A stretch of DNA of 64,000 nt from Bacteroidales bacterium (GCA_017459075.1 JAFUDQ010000035.1:1-64000), one strand, 5' to 3'. Numbered from the stretch's first letter, positions 15,141-24,899 are shown. Numbers and translations: made by a program. Notes: generated from the sequence alone by a model not told the origin.

Positions 15141-16301
15141 ATGAAGGACTTATCGGCATATAAAAATGCTTTCAGCGTTATAGAAACTCCGTTCTATTTC
15201 TATGATACGGAGCTCTTGCAGCGTACCGTGGATGAAGTGTCGCGTGCGTCGGCAAAATACGGTATCGATGTTCATTATGCCGTTAAGGCGAATGTAGAGG
15301 AACGTCTGCTCCAAATCATATCCGCGGCCGGTATTGGTGCCGATGCTGTCAGTGGAAATGAGGTTTCCAGGGCAGTGGAATGCGGTTTCCCGAAGAATAA
15401 GGTGGTTTTTGCCGGGGTAGGAAAGACGGATAAGGAGATTCGTCAGTCCCTTGGCATCGAGGCTTTCAATGTAGAGTCTTTGCAGGAACTGGAGGTTATT
15501 GACTCCATCGCCGGGGCGGAAGGTGTTATGGCTGATGTTTCCCTCAGGATTAATCCCGGTGTCGATGCCCATACACACAAGTTTATTACCACCGGCCTGG
15601 AAGCCAATAAGTTCGGCCTTGTGCCGGAAGAATTCCAGGCTGCCGCCGATTTGCTCGGCCGCTTGAAGAATGTGCGTTTTACCGGACTTCATTTTCACGT
15701 AGGCTCGCAAATAACTGATATCCAGGAGGTTTTCTCCCAGGAGTGTGCCAGGGCCAATGAGATAGCCGGTTTTTTTGAGTCACAGGGGCTTAAGATGGAG
15801 CATATTGACCTTGGAGGTGGTCTTGGGGTTGATTATCTTACCCCTGACCAGAATCCTGTCCCTGATTTTGAGCTTTGGTTCCGCACACTCTCAGAGAATA
15901 TGCCCAGGAGGGAAGGTGTACGCCTCTTTGCTGAGCCCGGACGCTCTCTTGTTGCCCAGTGCGGCAGTCTTATAACAAAGGTCCTTTATATCAAGAAGAG
16001 GACTTCCAAGACTTTCGCCGTGGTGGATGCCGGAATGAACAATCTTGTGCGCCCGGCTCTTTACGGGGCTTATCATCGCATTGACAATATATGCAGCCAG
16101 GCTCCGGCCGAAGTATATGACATAGTCGGTCCTGTGTGCGAGTCAAGCGATGTCTGGGGCACTGACCGTCCGCTGGCGTCATGCGGCAGGGGAGACCTTC
16201 TTGCAATTCGCAGCGCAGGGGCCTACGGCAGCGTTATGAGCAGCTCCTATAACCTCAGGGACAAAGCTCCGGCCTATTTTTCAGATGATTTTAATATTTG
16301 A
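15141..16301 (+). CDS. lysA: Diaminopimelate decarboxylase
   Basis: This 386-residue PLP enzyme makes the last step of lysine synthesis, meso-diaminopimelate to L-lysine. The PLP lysine is in HYAVKANV. HVGSQI, the GGGLGVDY glycine loop, AEPGRSLV and the C-terminal CESSDVW substrate motif (Cys from the partner subunit) are all present. ATG 15141 is preferred over GTG 15138 directly before it. The AraC-type gene is divergent, and ffh follows 8 bp later. Confidence 0.94.
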   Translation: MKDLSAYKNAFSVIETPFYFYDTELLQRTVDEVSRASAKYGIDVHYAVKANVEERLLQIISAAGIGADAVSGNEVSRAVECGFPKNKVVFAGVGKTDKEIRQSLGIEAFNVESLQELEVIDSIAGAEGVMADVSLRINPGVDAHTHKFITTGLEANKFGLVPEEFQAAADLLGRLKNVRFTGLHFHVGSQITDIQEVFSQECARANEIAGFFESQGLKMEHIDLGGGLGVDYLTPDQNPVPDFELWFRTLSENMPRREGVRLFAEPGRSLVAQCGSLITKVLYIKKRTSKTFAVVDAGMNNLVRPALYGAYHRIDNICSQAPAEVYDIVGPVCESSDVWGTDRPLASCGRGDLLAIRSAGAYGSVMSSSYNLRDKAPAYFSDDFNI

Positions 16302-16309
16302 CTTGATAT

Positions 16310-17632
16310 ATGTTTGAGAATTTAAGTGACAGACTGGAAAGGTCTTTCAAGATACTGAAGGGCGAAGGAAAGATTACGGAAATCAATATTTCCGAAACTG
16401 TTAAAGATATCAGGCGCGCACTCCTTGATGCCGATGTGAGCTATCATGTTGCAAAGGATTTCTGCGACCGCGTAAAGACCAAGGCCCTCGGCCAGAACGT
16501 GATTACGGCCGTTAAGCCGCAGCAGCTCATGGTGAAGATTGTCCATGATGAGCTTGCAGAGTTCATGGGCAGTTCTTCTTATGATATCAACCTTAAAGGA
16601 AGCCCTGCGGTTGTTCTGGTAGCCGGTCTTAACGGTTCCGGTAAAACCACCTTCTCCGGCAAGCTGGCACTCCACGTTAAGAGCAAGAAGGGCATGAAGG
16701 TCTTGCTTGCCGCCTGTGATACCTTCCGTCCGGCTGCAATTGAGCAGTTGAAGGTCTTGGGTGAACAGGTTGGTGTTCCTGTTTACACTGAAGAGGGTGT
16801 AAAAGACCCCATCGGCATCGCTAAAAATGCTGTCCGTTATGCAAAGGATAACGGTTTCTCAGTAGTTATCGTGGATACCGCCGGCCGCCTCTCTGTTGAT
16901 GAGGAGCTGATGAATGAGATTTCCGCCCTGCATAAGTCTCTGGAGCCTCAGGAAACCCTGTTTGTTGTGGATGCAATGACCGGTCAGGATGCTGTTGCAA
17001 CGGCCAAGGCTTTCAACGACAGGCTTGATTTTGACGGTGTTGTACTTACGAAGATGGATGGTGATACCCGTGGTGGCGCCGCCCTTTCCATCAAGGCAGT
17101 GGTTGGAAAGCCTATCAAGTTCGTTTCTTCAGGAGAGAAGATGGAGGCTCTGGATATCTTCCATCCGGACCGCGTCGCAGACCGTATCCTGGGCATGGGT
17201 GATGTTGTTACCCTCGTTGAGAAAGCTCAGGAGCAGTTTGATGAGAAGCAGGCTCGTGAGCTTAAGAAGAAGCTTGCTAAGGATAAGTTTACGTTCATGG
17301 ATTTCTATGAGCAGATTCAGCAGGTTAAGAAGATGGGTAATATCAAAGACCTGGCTTCTATGATTCCTGGTGTTGGCAAGGCTCTTAAGGATGTTGATAT
17401 TGACAATGATTCGTTCAAGGGTGTTGAGGCTATTATTATGTCGATGACTCCTTATGAGCGTGAGCATCCGGAGGTTATTAATGGCAGTCGCCGTAAGCGT
17501 ATTGCTGATGGTTCCGGTACTTCGATTCCTGAGGTGAATCGTTTGCTGAAGCAGTTTGAGAGTACGCGTAAGATGATGAAGACTGCGATGACCGGCAACC
17601 TTATGCAGAAGATGAAAGGTTTCAGAAGATAA
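16310..17632 (+). CDS. ffh: Signal recognition particle protein
   Basis: This 440-residue SRP54 GTPase has an N-terminal helical bundle and a G domain (GLNGSGKTTFSGKLA, DTFRPAAIEQL, DTAGRLSVDEE, TKMDGDTRGGAALS). A C-terminal M domain follows, rich in Met and basic residues, with the GSRRKRIADGSG RNA-binding loop. It binds signal sequences and targets nascent membrane proteins to the translocon. It ends at a perfect bidirectional terminator. Confidence 0.97.
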   Translation: MFENLSDRLERSFKILKGEGKITEINISETVKDIRRALLDADVSYHVAKDFCDRVKTKALGQNVITAVKPQQLMVKIVHDELAEFMGSSSYDINLKGSPAVVLVAGLNGSGKTTFSGKLALHVKSKKGMKVLLAACDTFRPAAIEQLKVLGEQVGVPVYTEEGVKDPIGIAKNAVRYAKDNGFSVVIVDTAGRLSVDEELMNEISALHKSLEPQETLFVVDAMTGQDAVATAKAFNDRLDFDGVVLTKMDGDTRGGAALSIKAVVGKPIKFVSSGEKMEALDIFHPDRVADRILGMGDVVTLVEKAQEQFDEKQARELKKKLAKDKFTFMDFYEQIQQVKKMGNIKDLASMIPGVGKALKDVDIDNDSFKGVEAIIMSMTPYEREHPEVINGSRRKRIADGSGTSIPEVNRLLKQFESTRKMMKTAMTGNLMQKMKGFRR

Positions 17633-17664
17633 AAAAAAGTCCTGCAGACTGCAGGACTTTTTTT
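17632..17664. terminator. Bidirectional terminator between ffh and the 5'-nucleotidase
   Basis: A perfect inverted repeat has 16-bp arms at 17632-17647 and 17649-17664, with core GTCCTGCAG/CTGCAGGAC and A-run/T-run flanks. It overlaps the last base of the ffh stop and the first base of the opposing stop. Confidence 0.92.
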
Positions 17665-19415
17665 TATCGCTTGAAAAGCAGTGCCATGTCACGGGCGAGG
17701 GCGATGTCGGCAAGGACGGCGGGAGTGAAACGCCACTGGCCTATGACGGCATGGTTGCCAATGACTTCCGGATCGATGGAACCGTTTTTCTGAAGGTACT
17801 GATAGATGATTTCACGGATTTCAGGATAACGGGCAACAGTGCGGTCTCCGATATGCTCTGTGTCAATGCCGGCACCTTCGTGAAGGAGGTTGCCGCCACC
17901 GCTGGCGCGATATGATGTCATTGCCACGTTGTACGTCTTGCCAAAGTCAAAGGCGGCACCGGAGGCCATTGTAATGATGTTTACGCGCTCTCCAAAGGGC
18001 TTTGTGACATCCACGGTGTAGTTGATTCCGGCAGCTGAATCAAAGTTGTATGAGCGTCCGATGAAAGACCAGCCTTTCTGCTGTGTGCGCGGGTCATCGT
18101 AATTCTGAATCTTGAGGATATGGTCCGTCGGACTGGAAATAGTATTAATCCACTGATCATAAGACTTCTCAAGATAGTTCTTAATCTCCTGCCCTGTCAT
18201 CGTTATTACAAACAACTGATTCTCAAAAGGATAGATGGTGAACAGGTCATTGTAAATAAGTACGCCCTGTTTTACGGTTCCGTTGTAGGTAAGGGGAGCG
18301 GCGAATGAAATCTCTGCCGGAGAGCAGCCAAGGCTGACGGTGTGAATAAGGTTGATGTAGTCGCTCATTCCCTTGTAGGCATCGCGGGTGCGAAGATCTG
18401 TATTAAGAACTCCTACGGGCTTAACGGTGAAGGCTTTGACGGCTTCATAGTCTTTCTGGAAGTGAGCCCTCATTGCAGTATCCGCTTTCTCTGCTTTTAC
18501 CTTGATAAGTTCTGTAGCAAAGGATTTCGATACAATGGCGCCGTCTTTTACATCCAGCTTAAGGGTGCCGTGGGCAACGAAGCGGCTGTGGCTTCCGGAG
18601 TTGAGAAGGGCGGTGCTGTCACGGGTAATTACATTTGGCCTGTGGTCATGTCCGCAAACCAGGAAGTCTACTCCGCGAACACTGTTAAATACGTCAAGAG
18701 CCTCGTTCTCACGGATTTTGCCGTCTCCGTGGCCGCAACCGGAGTGCATCGCTACTATCATTACATCCGGATTTTCCTTTGCGCGGACGCGGTCTACATC
18801 GCCCTGAACCTGATTCATAATCAGTTCAAAGGTCATACCGCTCCAGAGTTCCTCCGTGAGCCATGCCTTGATGTTGGCGTTGGTGTAGCCAAGCACTGCG
18901 ATCTTGAGACCGGCCTTTGTAAATACCTTGTATTCAGGGAAGTAGGCCTTTCCGTTGTCTGTCCTAAGTGCGTTTGCAGCAAGGAAGGGGGCGTCATAGC
19001 CCTCAAGGTCCCTGGTCACGCGGTCATATACGGGATGGCCGGTTTCTATATCATGGTTTCCAACTGCAATGGCATCGTATTTCATGTATCCCATCAGCCT
19101 TGGGAAAAGGTGAGGGGTAACTGTGTCTACGTAATTGAAATAATAGGCGGCATTATCTCCCTGAAGGCAGTCTCCAGCGTCTATAAGCGCCACATTATCA
19201 AAGCCGTACACATTTCGCACGCTGTCTATGTAATGGCTCATGGCGTAAAGGGACTTCTTTACGCCTCCGCCTACATAAGTTGAGTCGAACCAGGTGCTGT
19301 GTACGTCGTTTGTAGAGAGAACATGCAGTTCATATGAGCCGTCCTTAAGAGCTCTTCCGCAGGAAATGGCCGCTGCTGCAACCAGTGCTGTTGTCAATAG
19401 GTTTCTGAGTTTCAT
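17664..19415 (-). CDS. UshA-like bifunctional metallophosphatase / 5'-nucleotidase lipoprotein
   Basis: This 583-residue protein starts at the ATG at 19415 (MKLRNLLTTALVAAAAISC), which gives a clean lipoprotein signal with Cys 19. The metallophosphoesterase domain carries STNDVH, DAGDCLQGD, GNHDIE, HSGCGH and CGHDHRP metal ligands. The C-terminal 5'-nucleotidase domain (about 330-540) includes FAAPLTYNG and YRASGGGNL. It probably hydrolyses nucleotides or related phosphoesters at the cell surface or in the periplasm. It is divergent from the GSCFA gene. Confidence 0.9.
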   Translation of the reverse strand: MKLRNLLTTALVAAAAISCGRALKDGSYELHVLSTNDVHSTWFDSTYVGGGVKKSLYAMSHYIDSVRNVYGFDNVALIDAGDCLQGDNAAYYFNYVDTVTPHLFPRLMGYMKYDAIAVGNHDIETGHPVYDRVTRDLEGYDAPFLAANALRTDNGKAYFPEYKVFTKAGLKIAVLGYTNANIKAWLTEELWSGMTFELIMNQVQGDVDRVRAKENPDVMIVAMHSGCGHGDGKIRENEALDVFNSVRGVDFLVCGHDHRPNVITRDSTALLNSGSHSRFVAHGTLKLDVKDGAIVSKSFATELIKVKAEKADTAMRAHFQKDYEAVKAFTVKPVGVLNTDLRTRDAYKGMSDYINLIHTVSLGCSPAEISFAAPLTYNGTVKQGVLIYNDLFTIYPFENQLFVITMTGQEIKNYLEKSYDQWINTISSPTDHILKIQNYDDPRTQQKGWSFIGRSYNFDSAAGINYTVDVTKPFGERVNIITMASGAAFDFGKTYNVAMTSYRASGGGNLLHEGAGIDTEHIGDRTVARYPEIREIIYQYLQKNGSIDPEVIGNHAVIGQWRFTPAVLADIALARDMALLFKR

Positions 19416-19493
19416 TGCAGTATGTTTATTTTTGCAAATATAGGTAATTTGAGGCGATATTGCTATATTTGCCATGCTTATAAAATTATCGAA

Positions 19494-20351
19494 ATGAAAC
19501 TCCAGACTCCCGTGGATTGCGGCCGAAGCAGCATCGGCATCTCATATAAGGACAAGGTTCTTGTGCTGGGCAGCTGTTTTGCAGACAACATCGGCCAGAA
19601 GATGATGCAGGCCGGCTTTGACGTTTGCGTGAATCCTTTTGGCACTTTGTATAATCCTATGTCCCTGATGAAGGCAATGAGGCGGCTTCGCGTGCGGAAT
19701 CTTTTTACCAGGGAGGATTGTGTGCCGATGGGGGCTGGTGCCGGAAAGATTTGTTCTTTCAGTCATCATACTTCTTTTGCGCGCGATACTGAGGAGGAGT
19801 TCCTGGCTAACGCCAATGCGGTTTTGGAGAAGGCTTGCGACTTCTACCAAAACTGTAACAAAGTTATTGTAACTCTCGGAACTTCATTTTGTTACGTTCA
19901 TGGCGATGTTTTTGTTTCCAACTGCCTGAAGCGTCCTGCGGCTGAGTTTCACAGAGTCCTTTTGAAGCCTGATGAATCTACCGATTTGATTAAGTCTATG
20001 AAGGCGCTCTCTTCCGGACGGAAGTTTATTTTTACTGTCAGTCCTATCCGTCATATGGCCGACGGTCCTGTTCTTAACCAGATTAGCAAGTCCAGCCTTC
20101 TTCTTGCCGTTAACAATGTCTGCTCTCTTTATAAAGATTCGACGGAGTATTTCCCTGCCTACGAGATTGTTATGGATGAACTTCGTGATTACCGTTTCTA
20201 TGCAGAAGATATGGTTCACCCATCCCAGCAGACTGTTGATTACATTTGGGAACGTTTCACAGATTTCGCCCTCCCTTCTGATGAGTTGCCGACGTTAAAA
20301 GAACGTGAAAAGTCCTATCGCCAATCCTTGCACCGACCAAATCTGTTTTAG
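19494..20351 (+). CDS. GSCFA domain protein
   Basis: This 285-residue protein has the family-defining LGSCFADNIG near the N-terminus, NPFGTLYNP and the ITLGTSF-like block (VTLGTSFCYVH). FTVSPIRHMADG and a C-terminal YFPAYEIVMDELRDYRFYAEDMVHPS complete the pattern. GSCFA proteins look like SGNH-type hydrolases, with Ser in GSCFAD and the Asp/His in DMVHPS, but substrates are unknown. The start at 19494 was chosen because the conserved domain begins about 25 residues later and a TATATTTG -7 box lies at 19464-19471. Confidence 0.85.
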   Translation: MKLQTPVDCGRSSIGISYKDKVLVLGSCFADNIGQKMMQAGFDVCVNPFGTLYNPMSLMKAMRRLRVRNLFTREDCVPMGAGAGKICSFSHHTSFARDTEEEFLANANAVLEKACDFYQNCNKVIVTLGTSFCYVHGDVFVSNCLKRPAAEFHRVLLKPDESTDLIKSMKALSSGRKFIFTVSPIRHMADGPVLNQISKSSLLLAVNNVCSLYKDSTEYFPAYEIVMDELRDYRFYAEDMVHPSQQTVDYIWERFTDFALPSDELPTLKEREKSYRQSLHRPNLF

Positions 20352-20362
20352 ATAATTAGATA

Positions 20363-20386
20363 AAAAGAGGATTACTTTCCTCTTTT
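20363..20386. terminator. Bidirectional terminator overlapping the dsbD stop
   Basis: AAAAGAGG (20363-20370) pairs with CCTCTTTT (20379-20386) around an 8-nt loop. The loop holds the minus-strand stop of the DsbD-family gene, so its last codons form one arm. Confidence 0.7.
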
Positions 20387-22408
20387 AAATGCGTCTAAAC
20401 CAGATTGTAAGAATGAGATATAAGACTCAATGTTAAGATTGTAACCACGAACAGGAACAAGCTGTTTGCCATCAGTATCAAGAATGGTATAATTCGGCTG
20501 CGCATTAACACCGAAACGCGAACGAACAATATAAGAATTCTTACGACCTAAATCCTTGAGCACCTTGCCATTATCAGTTGTTATCCAATCCGATTCTTCA
20601 AGTGAACTCTTGTCGTCAGTATACAAAGCAACAATAACAAAATCATTAGCCAGCATACCCAAAACCCTCTCATCACTCCACACCCTCTGCTCCATCTCAC
20701 GGCAGTTGACGCAACCATGTCCGGTGATATCCACAAACACCGGCTTGCCCTGTTTTTTGGCAGCCTCCAAACCCTCTTCCAAGGTAAAGTAGCCGCTCAG
20801 GCCAAGAGGCATCTTGAGGTCATATTTAGAGTTTACGGCCTGCTGTGAAGAAGCGGCGGGCAAAGACTTTCCAAGAACAAAATCCTGGGTCTCCATAGGA
20901 GGAAGGAATCCGGAAATACCCTTAAGGGGAGCACCCCACATGCCGGGAATCATGTAAACGACAAAGGCAAACGACGCAATTGAAAGCCCAAGACGTACAA
21001 GACCTATGTGCTCTACTTTGTCGTCATACTTGAATCTTATCTTTCCAAGAAGGTAAAGTCCTAACAGTGAGAATATTACAATCCAAAGTGCCAAATAAAT
21101 CTCCCTGTCAAGAAGATGCCAGTGATAAGTCTGGTCCGCAACGCTCAGGAATTTAAGGCCGAAGGCAAGTTCAATGAAACCAAACACTACTTTAACGGAA
21201 TTCATCCAAGGGCCGTTCTTAAGAAGTGTCGGGAAAATTGCAAAGAAGGTGAATCCAAGGGCAAAGGCGGTAGAGAAGGCCAGCATTGTAATCATCGGTG
21301 TCCAGAATTCACCCTGGGTAGACTTGATAAGCACGGAACCTACGATAGGGCCTGTGCATGAGAATGAAACCAGCACAAGGGTAAGAGCCATGAAGAAGAT
21401 TCCGGCAAGCCCCTTCTTGTCTGACTTGGCGTCGCTCTTGTTTACCAGTTTGGAGGGAAGGGTAATCTCAAAAGCACCAAAGAAGGATGCTGCAAATACA
21501 AGAAAGACCACAAAGAAAATAAGGTTGGGAACCCAGTGGGTAGACAGCCAGTTGAAGATATCGGCAGTGACAGCTTCTCCTCCTATTATCCATGTAAGTC
21601 CTATTATAATACTTATAGGTACAGTGTACAGAAGAATGATGAAAAGTCCGTACATAAGAGCCTTGAACCTGCCGCCGGCAGGGGAGTCTGAACTCTTGAG
21701 GAAGTAGGACACAGTCATCGGAATCATCGGGAAGACGCAGGGGGTAAGAATCATTGCAAAACCCCAGATTACAGCCTCAAGGATGAGGGCCCATAGGGTC
21801 TTGTTGTCCTGTTCTGACGGGGTTTCCTCCTCTTCCGGGTCTTCTATAGTTGTAAAATTCTCCGGCGTTGTCTCCTCCTCTGTAACTATCTTATTTTCAC
21901 CTGATGAAACATTGTTGTTTATTATAGTAACATTTTTGTTATCGTTACTTTTGTCAACTTTTTCGGCTGGTTTTACTCCTTTTTCAGAGAATTCCCAGTC
22001 ATCAGGAGAAGAGCACCTCTGGTCTGTACAACCAATCCAGGTTACATAGCCATCTACGGACCAGCAGCTGTCTGTTATCAGGAACTTCTGGCCAATCTTG
22101 AAGTCTCCTTCGTAGATAATGTTGCCGTCGCTGTTCTCCTTGGGGACTGTAATTGCATACGGAGCACCATCGGCCTTCAAACCCTTAAGTTCGGTGACGG
22201 TAATGGTTGTGGCACTATAAGGGTCATTAAGGGAATAAGTGTGCCATCCGTTCTGGCAAGCTCCCTTAATGATAAGTTCAACGGTATTGTCTTTGACAAC
22301 TGTACTGCTGCTCCATATGACAGTTACTTCATCCTGCTGGGAAGAAGCAAAAAGCGCAACATTCCCCAGGAGGAATGCTGCGCAGATAATTGTTATGAAC
22401 CTTTTCAT
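20372..22408 (-). CDS. DsbD-family thiol:disulfide interchange protein
   Basis: This 678-residue protein has three parts. A secreted N-terminal immunoglobulin-like domain (about 22-140) contains GCTDQRCSSPDDWEF cysteines. A membrane core of about eight helices carries the redox cysteines in TPCVFPMIPMTVSYFL and FSCTGPIVGS. A C-terminal periplasmic thioredoxin domain has the CVNC active site (GHGCVNCREM). It passes electrons from cytoplasmic thioredoxin to periplasmic disulfide partners. An acidic Thr/Glu/Pro-rich linker at about 145-200 is longer than usual. Confidence 0.9.
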   Translation of the reverse strand: MKRFITIICAAFLLGNVALFASSQQDEVTVIWSSSTVVKDNTVELIIKGACQNGWHTYSLNDPYSATTITVTELKGLKADGAPYAITVPKENSDGNIIYEGDFKIGQKFLITDSCWSVDGYVTWIGCTDQRCSSPDDWEFSEKGVKPAEKVDKSNDNKNVTIINNNVSSGENKIVTEEETTPENFTTIEDPEEEETPSEQDNKTLWALILEAVIWGFAMILTPCVFPMIPMTVSYFLKSSDSPAGGRFKALMYGLFIILLYTVPISIIIGLTWIIGGEAVTADIFNWLSTHWVPNLIFFVVFLVFAASFFGAFEITLPSKLVNKSDAKSDKKGLAGIFFMALTLVLVSFSCTGPIVGSVLIKSTQGEFWTPMITMLAFSTAFALGFTFFAIFPTLLKNGPWMNSVKVVFGFIELAFGLKFLSVADQTYHWHLLDREIYLALWIVIFSLLGLYLLGKIRFKYDDKVEHIGLVRLGLSIASFAFVVYMIPGMWGAPLKGISGFLPPMETQDFVLGKSLPAASSQQAVNSKYDLKMPLGLSGYFTLEEGLEAAKKQGKPVFVDITGHGCVNCREMEQRVWSDERVLGMLANDFVIVALYTDDKSSLEESDWITTDNGKVLKDLGRKNSYIVRSRFGVNAQPNYTILDTDGKQLVPVRGYNLNIESYISFLQSGLDAFKRGK

Positions 22409-22414
22409 CAGATG

Positions 22415-23959
22415 TTATTTTGCATATGCAACTGAACGGGTTTCCCTGATTACTGTAATCTTGACCTGTCCGGGATAGGTCATTTCGTTCTGGATTTTTT
22501 GTGCAATCTCTGTAGACAAAGCCTCTGCCTGCTGGTCTGAAACCTCTTCTGCGCCAACTACAACGCGAAGCTCACGTCCGGCCTGGATAGCATAACTCTT
22601 TGTAACTCCAGGATAAGAAGAAGCCAGGTCTTCCATTCCCTTGAGCCTCTTGATGTAAGACTCAATAACCTCACGCCTTGCACCGGGCCTTGCTCCTGAA
22701 ATAGCGTCGCTGGCAAGGACGATGGGAGCGATGATAGAAGTCATCTCCATCTCTTCATGGTGGGCGCCGATGGCATTGCAAATCTCAGGACGTTCTTTGT
22801 ACTGCTCTGCAAGCTTGGCTCCAAGAAGGGCGTGCGGTAACTCAGGATCTTCGGTAGATACCTTTCCGATATCGTGAAGGAGACCTGCCCTCTTGGCGGC
22901 TTTGACATTGAGCCCCAGCTCGGAAGCCATTAAGGCACAGATATTTGCAACTTCACGGGAGTGCTGCAGCAGGTTCTGTCCGTAAGAAGAACGGTATTTC
23001 ATTCGGCCTATGAGCCTTACAAGCTCTATGTTCATGCCGTGGATTCCAAGGTCTATGCATGTGCGCTTTCCTGTTTCCAGCATTTCATCATCAAGCTGCT
23101 TCTGAACCTTAGCCACAACCTCTTCAATTCTTGCAGGGTGGATTCGTCCGTCAATTACAAGCTGATGCAGGGCAAGGCGGGCAACCTCCCTGCGGACAGG
23201 GTCGAAAGCAGAGAGAAGAATTGCATCCGGAGTGTCATCGACAACTATTTCAACGCCCGTAGCAGCCTCCAGAGCCCTGATGTTCCTGCCTTCACGGCCG
23301 ATGATGCGGCCCTTGATTTCATCGCTCTCGATAGGGAAGGTGGTGACGGCGTTCTCAATCGCAGCCTCGGTTGCGGTGCGCTGAATGGTGGTAATGACGA
23401 TTCTCTTGGCTTCGCGGGAAGCGTTAAGGCGGGCCTCGTCAATCGTATCATTGATATAGGCCTGGGCCTCTGAGCGGGCCTCTGCCTTCATGTTCTCAAC
23501 GAGTTTCTCCTTGGCCTCGGCCGCTGTCATGCCGGCGATATTCTCTATCTGCTTTGTGACTTCTGCCTTGAGAGTGTCGAACTCCTTGCTCTTACGCTCC
23601 AGGCTTTCACGCTGGCCGGCAAGGGATTTCTTCATGTTCTCTGCCTCTGAAAGCTTCTTCTGAAGCTCTCCGTTCTGCTGGTTAAGGGTATTCTCTTTCT
23701 GCTTCAGGCGGCCTTCCGTTTCACGTATCTGGGCGTTTTTCTCATTTACGTACTTGTCATGCTCGCTCTTGAGCTGAAGGAATTTTTCTTTTGCCTGAAG
23801 GATTTTCTCTTTCTTGATACCCTCTGCTTCAATGTTGGCCTGCTCTATTATCTCATCCCTGCGGCCTTTCATAAGTACCTTGCGTACGGCAAGATAGATG
23901 GAAAGCGCAAGAACGGCTCCTGCGGCAGCGCCTATCAAAAGTGCTAATATTGGTGACAT
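22415..23959 (-). CDS. rny: Ribonuclease Y
   Basis: This 514-residue protein uses the ATG at 23959 ([14 protein letters not shown]); the longer opening begins with TTG. It has an N-terminal membrane helix, a long coiled coil (about 35-190), a KH domain ([18 protein letters not shown]) and an HD domain ([16 protein letters not shown]). RNase Y is a membrane-bound endonuclease that starts mRNA decay. It follows a probable 6S RNA and zapA on the same strand, a conserved-looking neighbourhood. Confidence 0.94.
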   Translation of the reverse strand: MSPILALLIGAAAGAVLALSIYLAVRKVLMKGRRDEIIEQANIEAEGIKKEKILQAKEKFLQLKSEHDKYVNEKNAQIRETEGRLKQKENTLNQQNGELQKKLSEAENMKKSLAGQRESLERKSKEFDTLKAEVTKQIENIAGMTAAEAKEKLVENMKAEARSEAQAYINDTIDEARLNASREAKRIVITTIQRTATEAAIENAVTTFPIESDEIKGRIIGREGRNIRALEAATGVEIVVDDTPDAILLSAFDPVRREVARLALHQLVIDGRIHPARIEEVVAKVQKQLDDEMLETGKRTCIDLGIHGMNIELVRLIGRMKYRSSYGQNLLQHSREVANICALMASELGLNVKAAKRAGLLHDIGKVSTEDPELPHALLGAKLAEQYKERPEICNAIGAHHEEMEMTSIIAPIVLASDAISGARPGARREVIESYIKRLKGMEDLASSYPGVTKSYAIQAGRELRVVVGAEEVSDQQAEALSTEIAQKIQNEMTYPGQVKITVIRETRSVAYAK

Positions 23960-24019
23960 ATTGTTGTTTAAGTTTAAGTCTTCCAATTAATTAATACAAT
24001 TGAAAACAATGAGGGAGAA

Positions 24020-24218
24020 ATCTTATGTGAAAGGCCGCCGCAGCCAAGTCAGAAAAATCTGTATTGCAAGATTTGGGCTCTGTGCCGGTTCAGTAATCCT
24101 GCGCTGCCCGAAGGCAGATTGGTTACCCAATTCAGGCCCGCCATCCCCGGCTCAAGTTACCCTGTTCCAAGGAACCTGTTGTTTTCAGCCGGATAAGCGG
24201 CGGCTGTATCACATAATA
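24020..24218 (-). ncRNA. ssrS: Probable 6S RNA
   Basis: A gene-free 240-bp gap between zapA and rny folds on the minus strand into one long rod. TTATGTGA/TCACATAA (24209-24216 with 24023-24030) and GCCGCCGC/GCGGCGGC close it. CCGGC/GCCGG helices and a large bulge follow, with an apical CTGCC-TTCG-GGCAG hairpin. A long interrupted hairpin of about 200 nt mimicking open promoter DNA is the 6S RNA design, and ssrS lies beside zapA in many bacteria. Its 5' strand overlaps the zapA stop codon, so it is either processed from the zapA transcript or started inside zapA. The identity is by structure and context only. Confidence 0.65.
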
Positions 24219-24493
24219 TTGTTCAGGTAAGAATCAGTTGCCTCCTTAAGTGATGCGGCCTCTTCGCTAAGCGAATTCAGTTTTTTCTGAAAAGAAAGTG
24301 CGCTTATGCTCTCATTAAGAGCAACAAAGGCAAGGATGTCAACAGCCTGACGGTTAGCGAATTTGCCTTTATATGCGTCGATTTTTTTGTTGACGGAGCG
24401 TGCAGCCTTCCGGATCAGTTCTTCCTGCTCCGGACTGGTTGCCTTAAGGGTGTAATCCTTTTCGTTAATCTTGATAGTAATCTTCTGCTCCAT
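24209..24493 (-). CDS. zapA: Cell division protein ZapA
   Basis: This 94-residue protein has the ZapA pattern: an N-terminal beta segment (ITIKINEKDYTLKATSPEQE), EELIRKAARSVNKKI, then DILAFVALNESISALSFQKK in a C-terminal coiled coil. ZapA cross-links FtsZ filaments at the division ring. It follows the coiled-coil gene (ZapB-like position) by 9 bp, and its stop lies inside the first helix of the probable 6S RNA. Confidence 0.88.
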   Translation of the reverse strand: MEQKITIKINEKDYTLKATSPEQEELIRKAARSVNKKIDAYKGKFANRQAVDILAFVALNESISALSFQKKLNSLSEEAASLKEATDSYLNNIM

Positions 24494-24502
24494 CTGTCAA
24501 TA

Positions 24503-24775
24503 TTATCTTTCCAACTGTTCAATGCACTTGTCCAGTTGTTTGAGCAACTTTTCAATCTTTTCCTTTGCGGCAGGATTTCCTCCTTCCGCTGAACTGAAGG
24601 CCTGGGTCAGTTTAAGGTTGTCCAACTGTCTTTCCAGTCCCGCATTTTTTTCCTTTAAGTCCTCGATTGTCTGTTTGCTTTGCAGAAGCTCGGCGGAAAG
24701 TCTTTCACTTTCTGCCTTCTGGCCTTCGTAGAGGGAGATGAGCTTTTCTATATTTTGTTTTAATTCTTCAAGCAT
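24503..24775 (-). CDS. Small coiled-coil protein upstream of zapA
   Basis: This is a 90-residue protein from the ATG at 24775 (MLEELKQNIEKLISLYEG). It is almost wholly heptad-patterned helix, interrupted by a short AFSSAEGGNP loop near residue 65. Size, coiled coil and linkage to zapA suggest a ZapB-like partner in division-ring organisation, but no sequence motif proves it. It is the first gene of the zapA-6S-rny cluster. Confidence 0.7.
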   Translation of the reverse strand: MLEELKQNIEKLISLYEGQKAESERLSAELLQSKQTIEDLKEKNAGLERQLDNLKLTQAFSSAEGGNPAAKEKIEKLLKQLDKCIEQLER

Positions 24776-24800
24776 ACGGATAATCTTAGTCTTATCTTTG

Positions 24801-24833
24801 CAAAGATATAAAAAATTGTCGGTTTTATACAAA
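24801..24833 (-). promoter_or_regulatory. Promoter of the zapA cluster
   Basis: On the minus strand TTTG (24830-24833) and TATCTTTG (24801-24808) are 21 bp apart, with the first ATG at 24775. The opposite strand carries a -7-like TACATTTG (24850-24857) for nadE, but without a good -33 box. Confidence 0.6.
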
Positions 24834-24899
24834 AAATGTATAAAATTCGTACATTTGCACTGATAGCCGCAGCTATCGCAACAAACAATAAGGATTAAA

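Noticed and set aside
18342-19283. Plus-strand frame of 313 codons inside the 5'-nucleotidase gene
   Set aside because: It is antisense to a complete, motif-bearing metallophosphatase and shows no domain of its own.
24000-24230. Plus-strand 76-codon frame between rny and zapA
   Set aside because: The sequence has strong rod-like RNA pairing and minus-strand neighbours, so a structured RNA explains it better.
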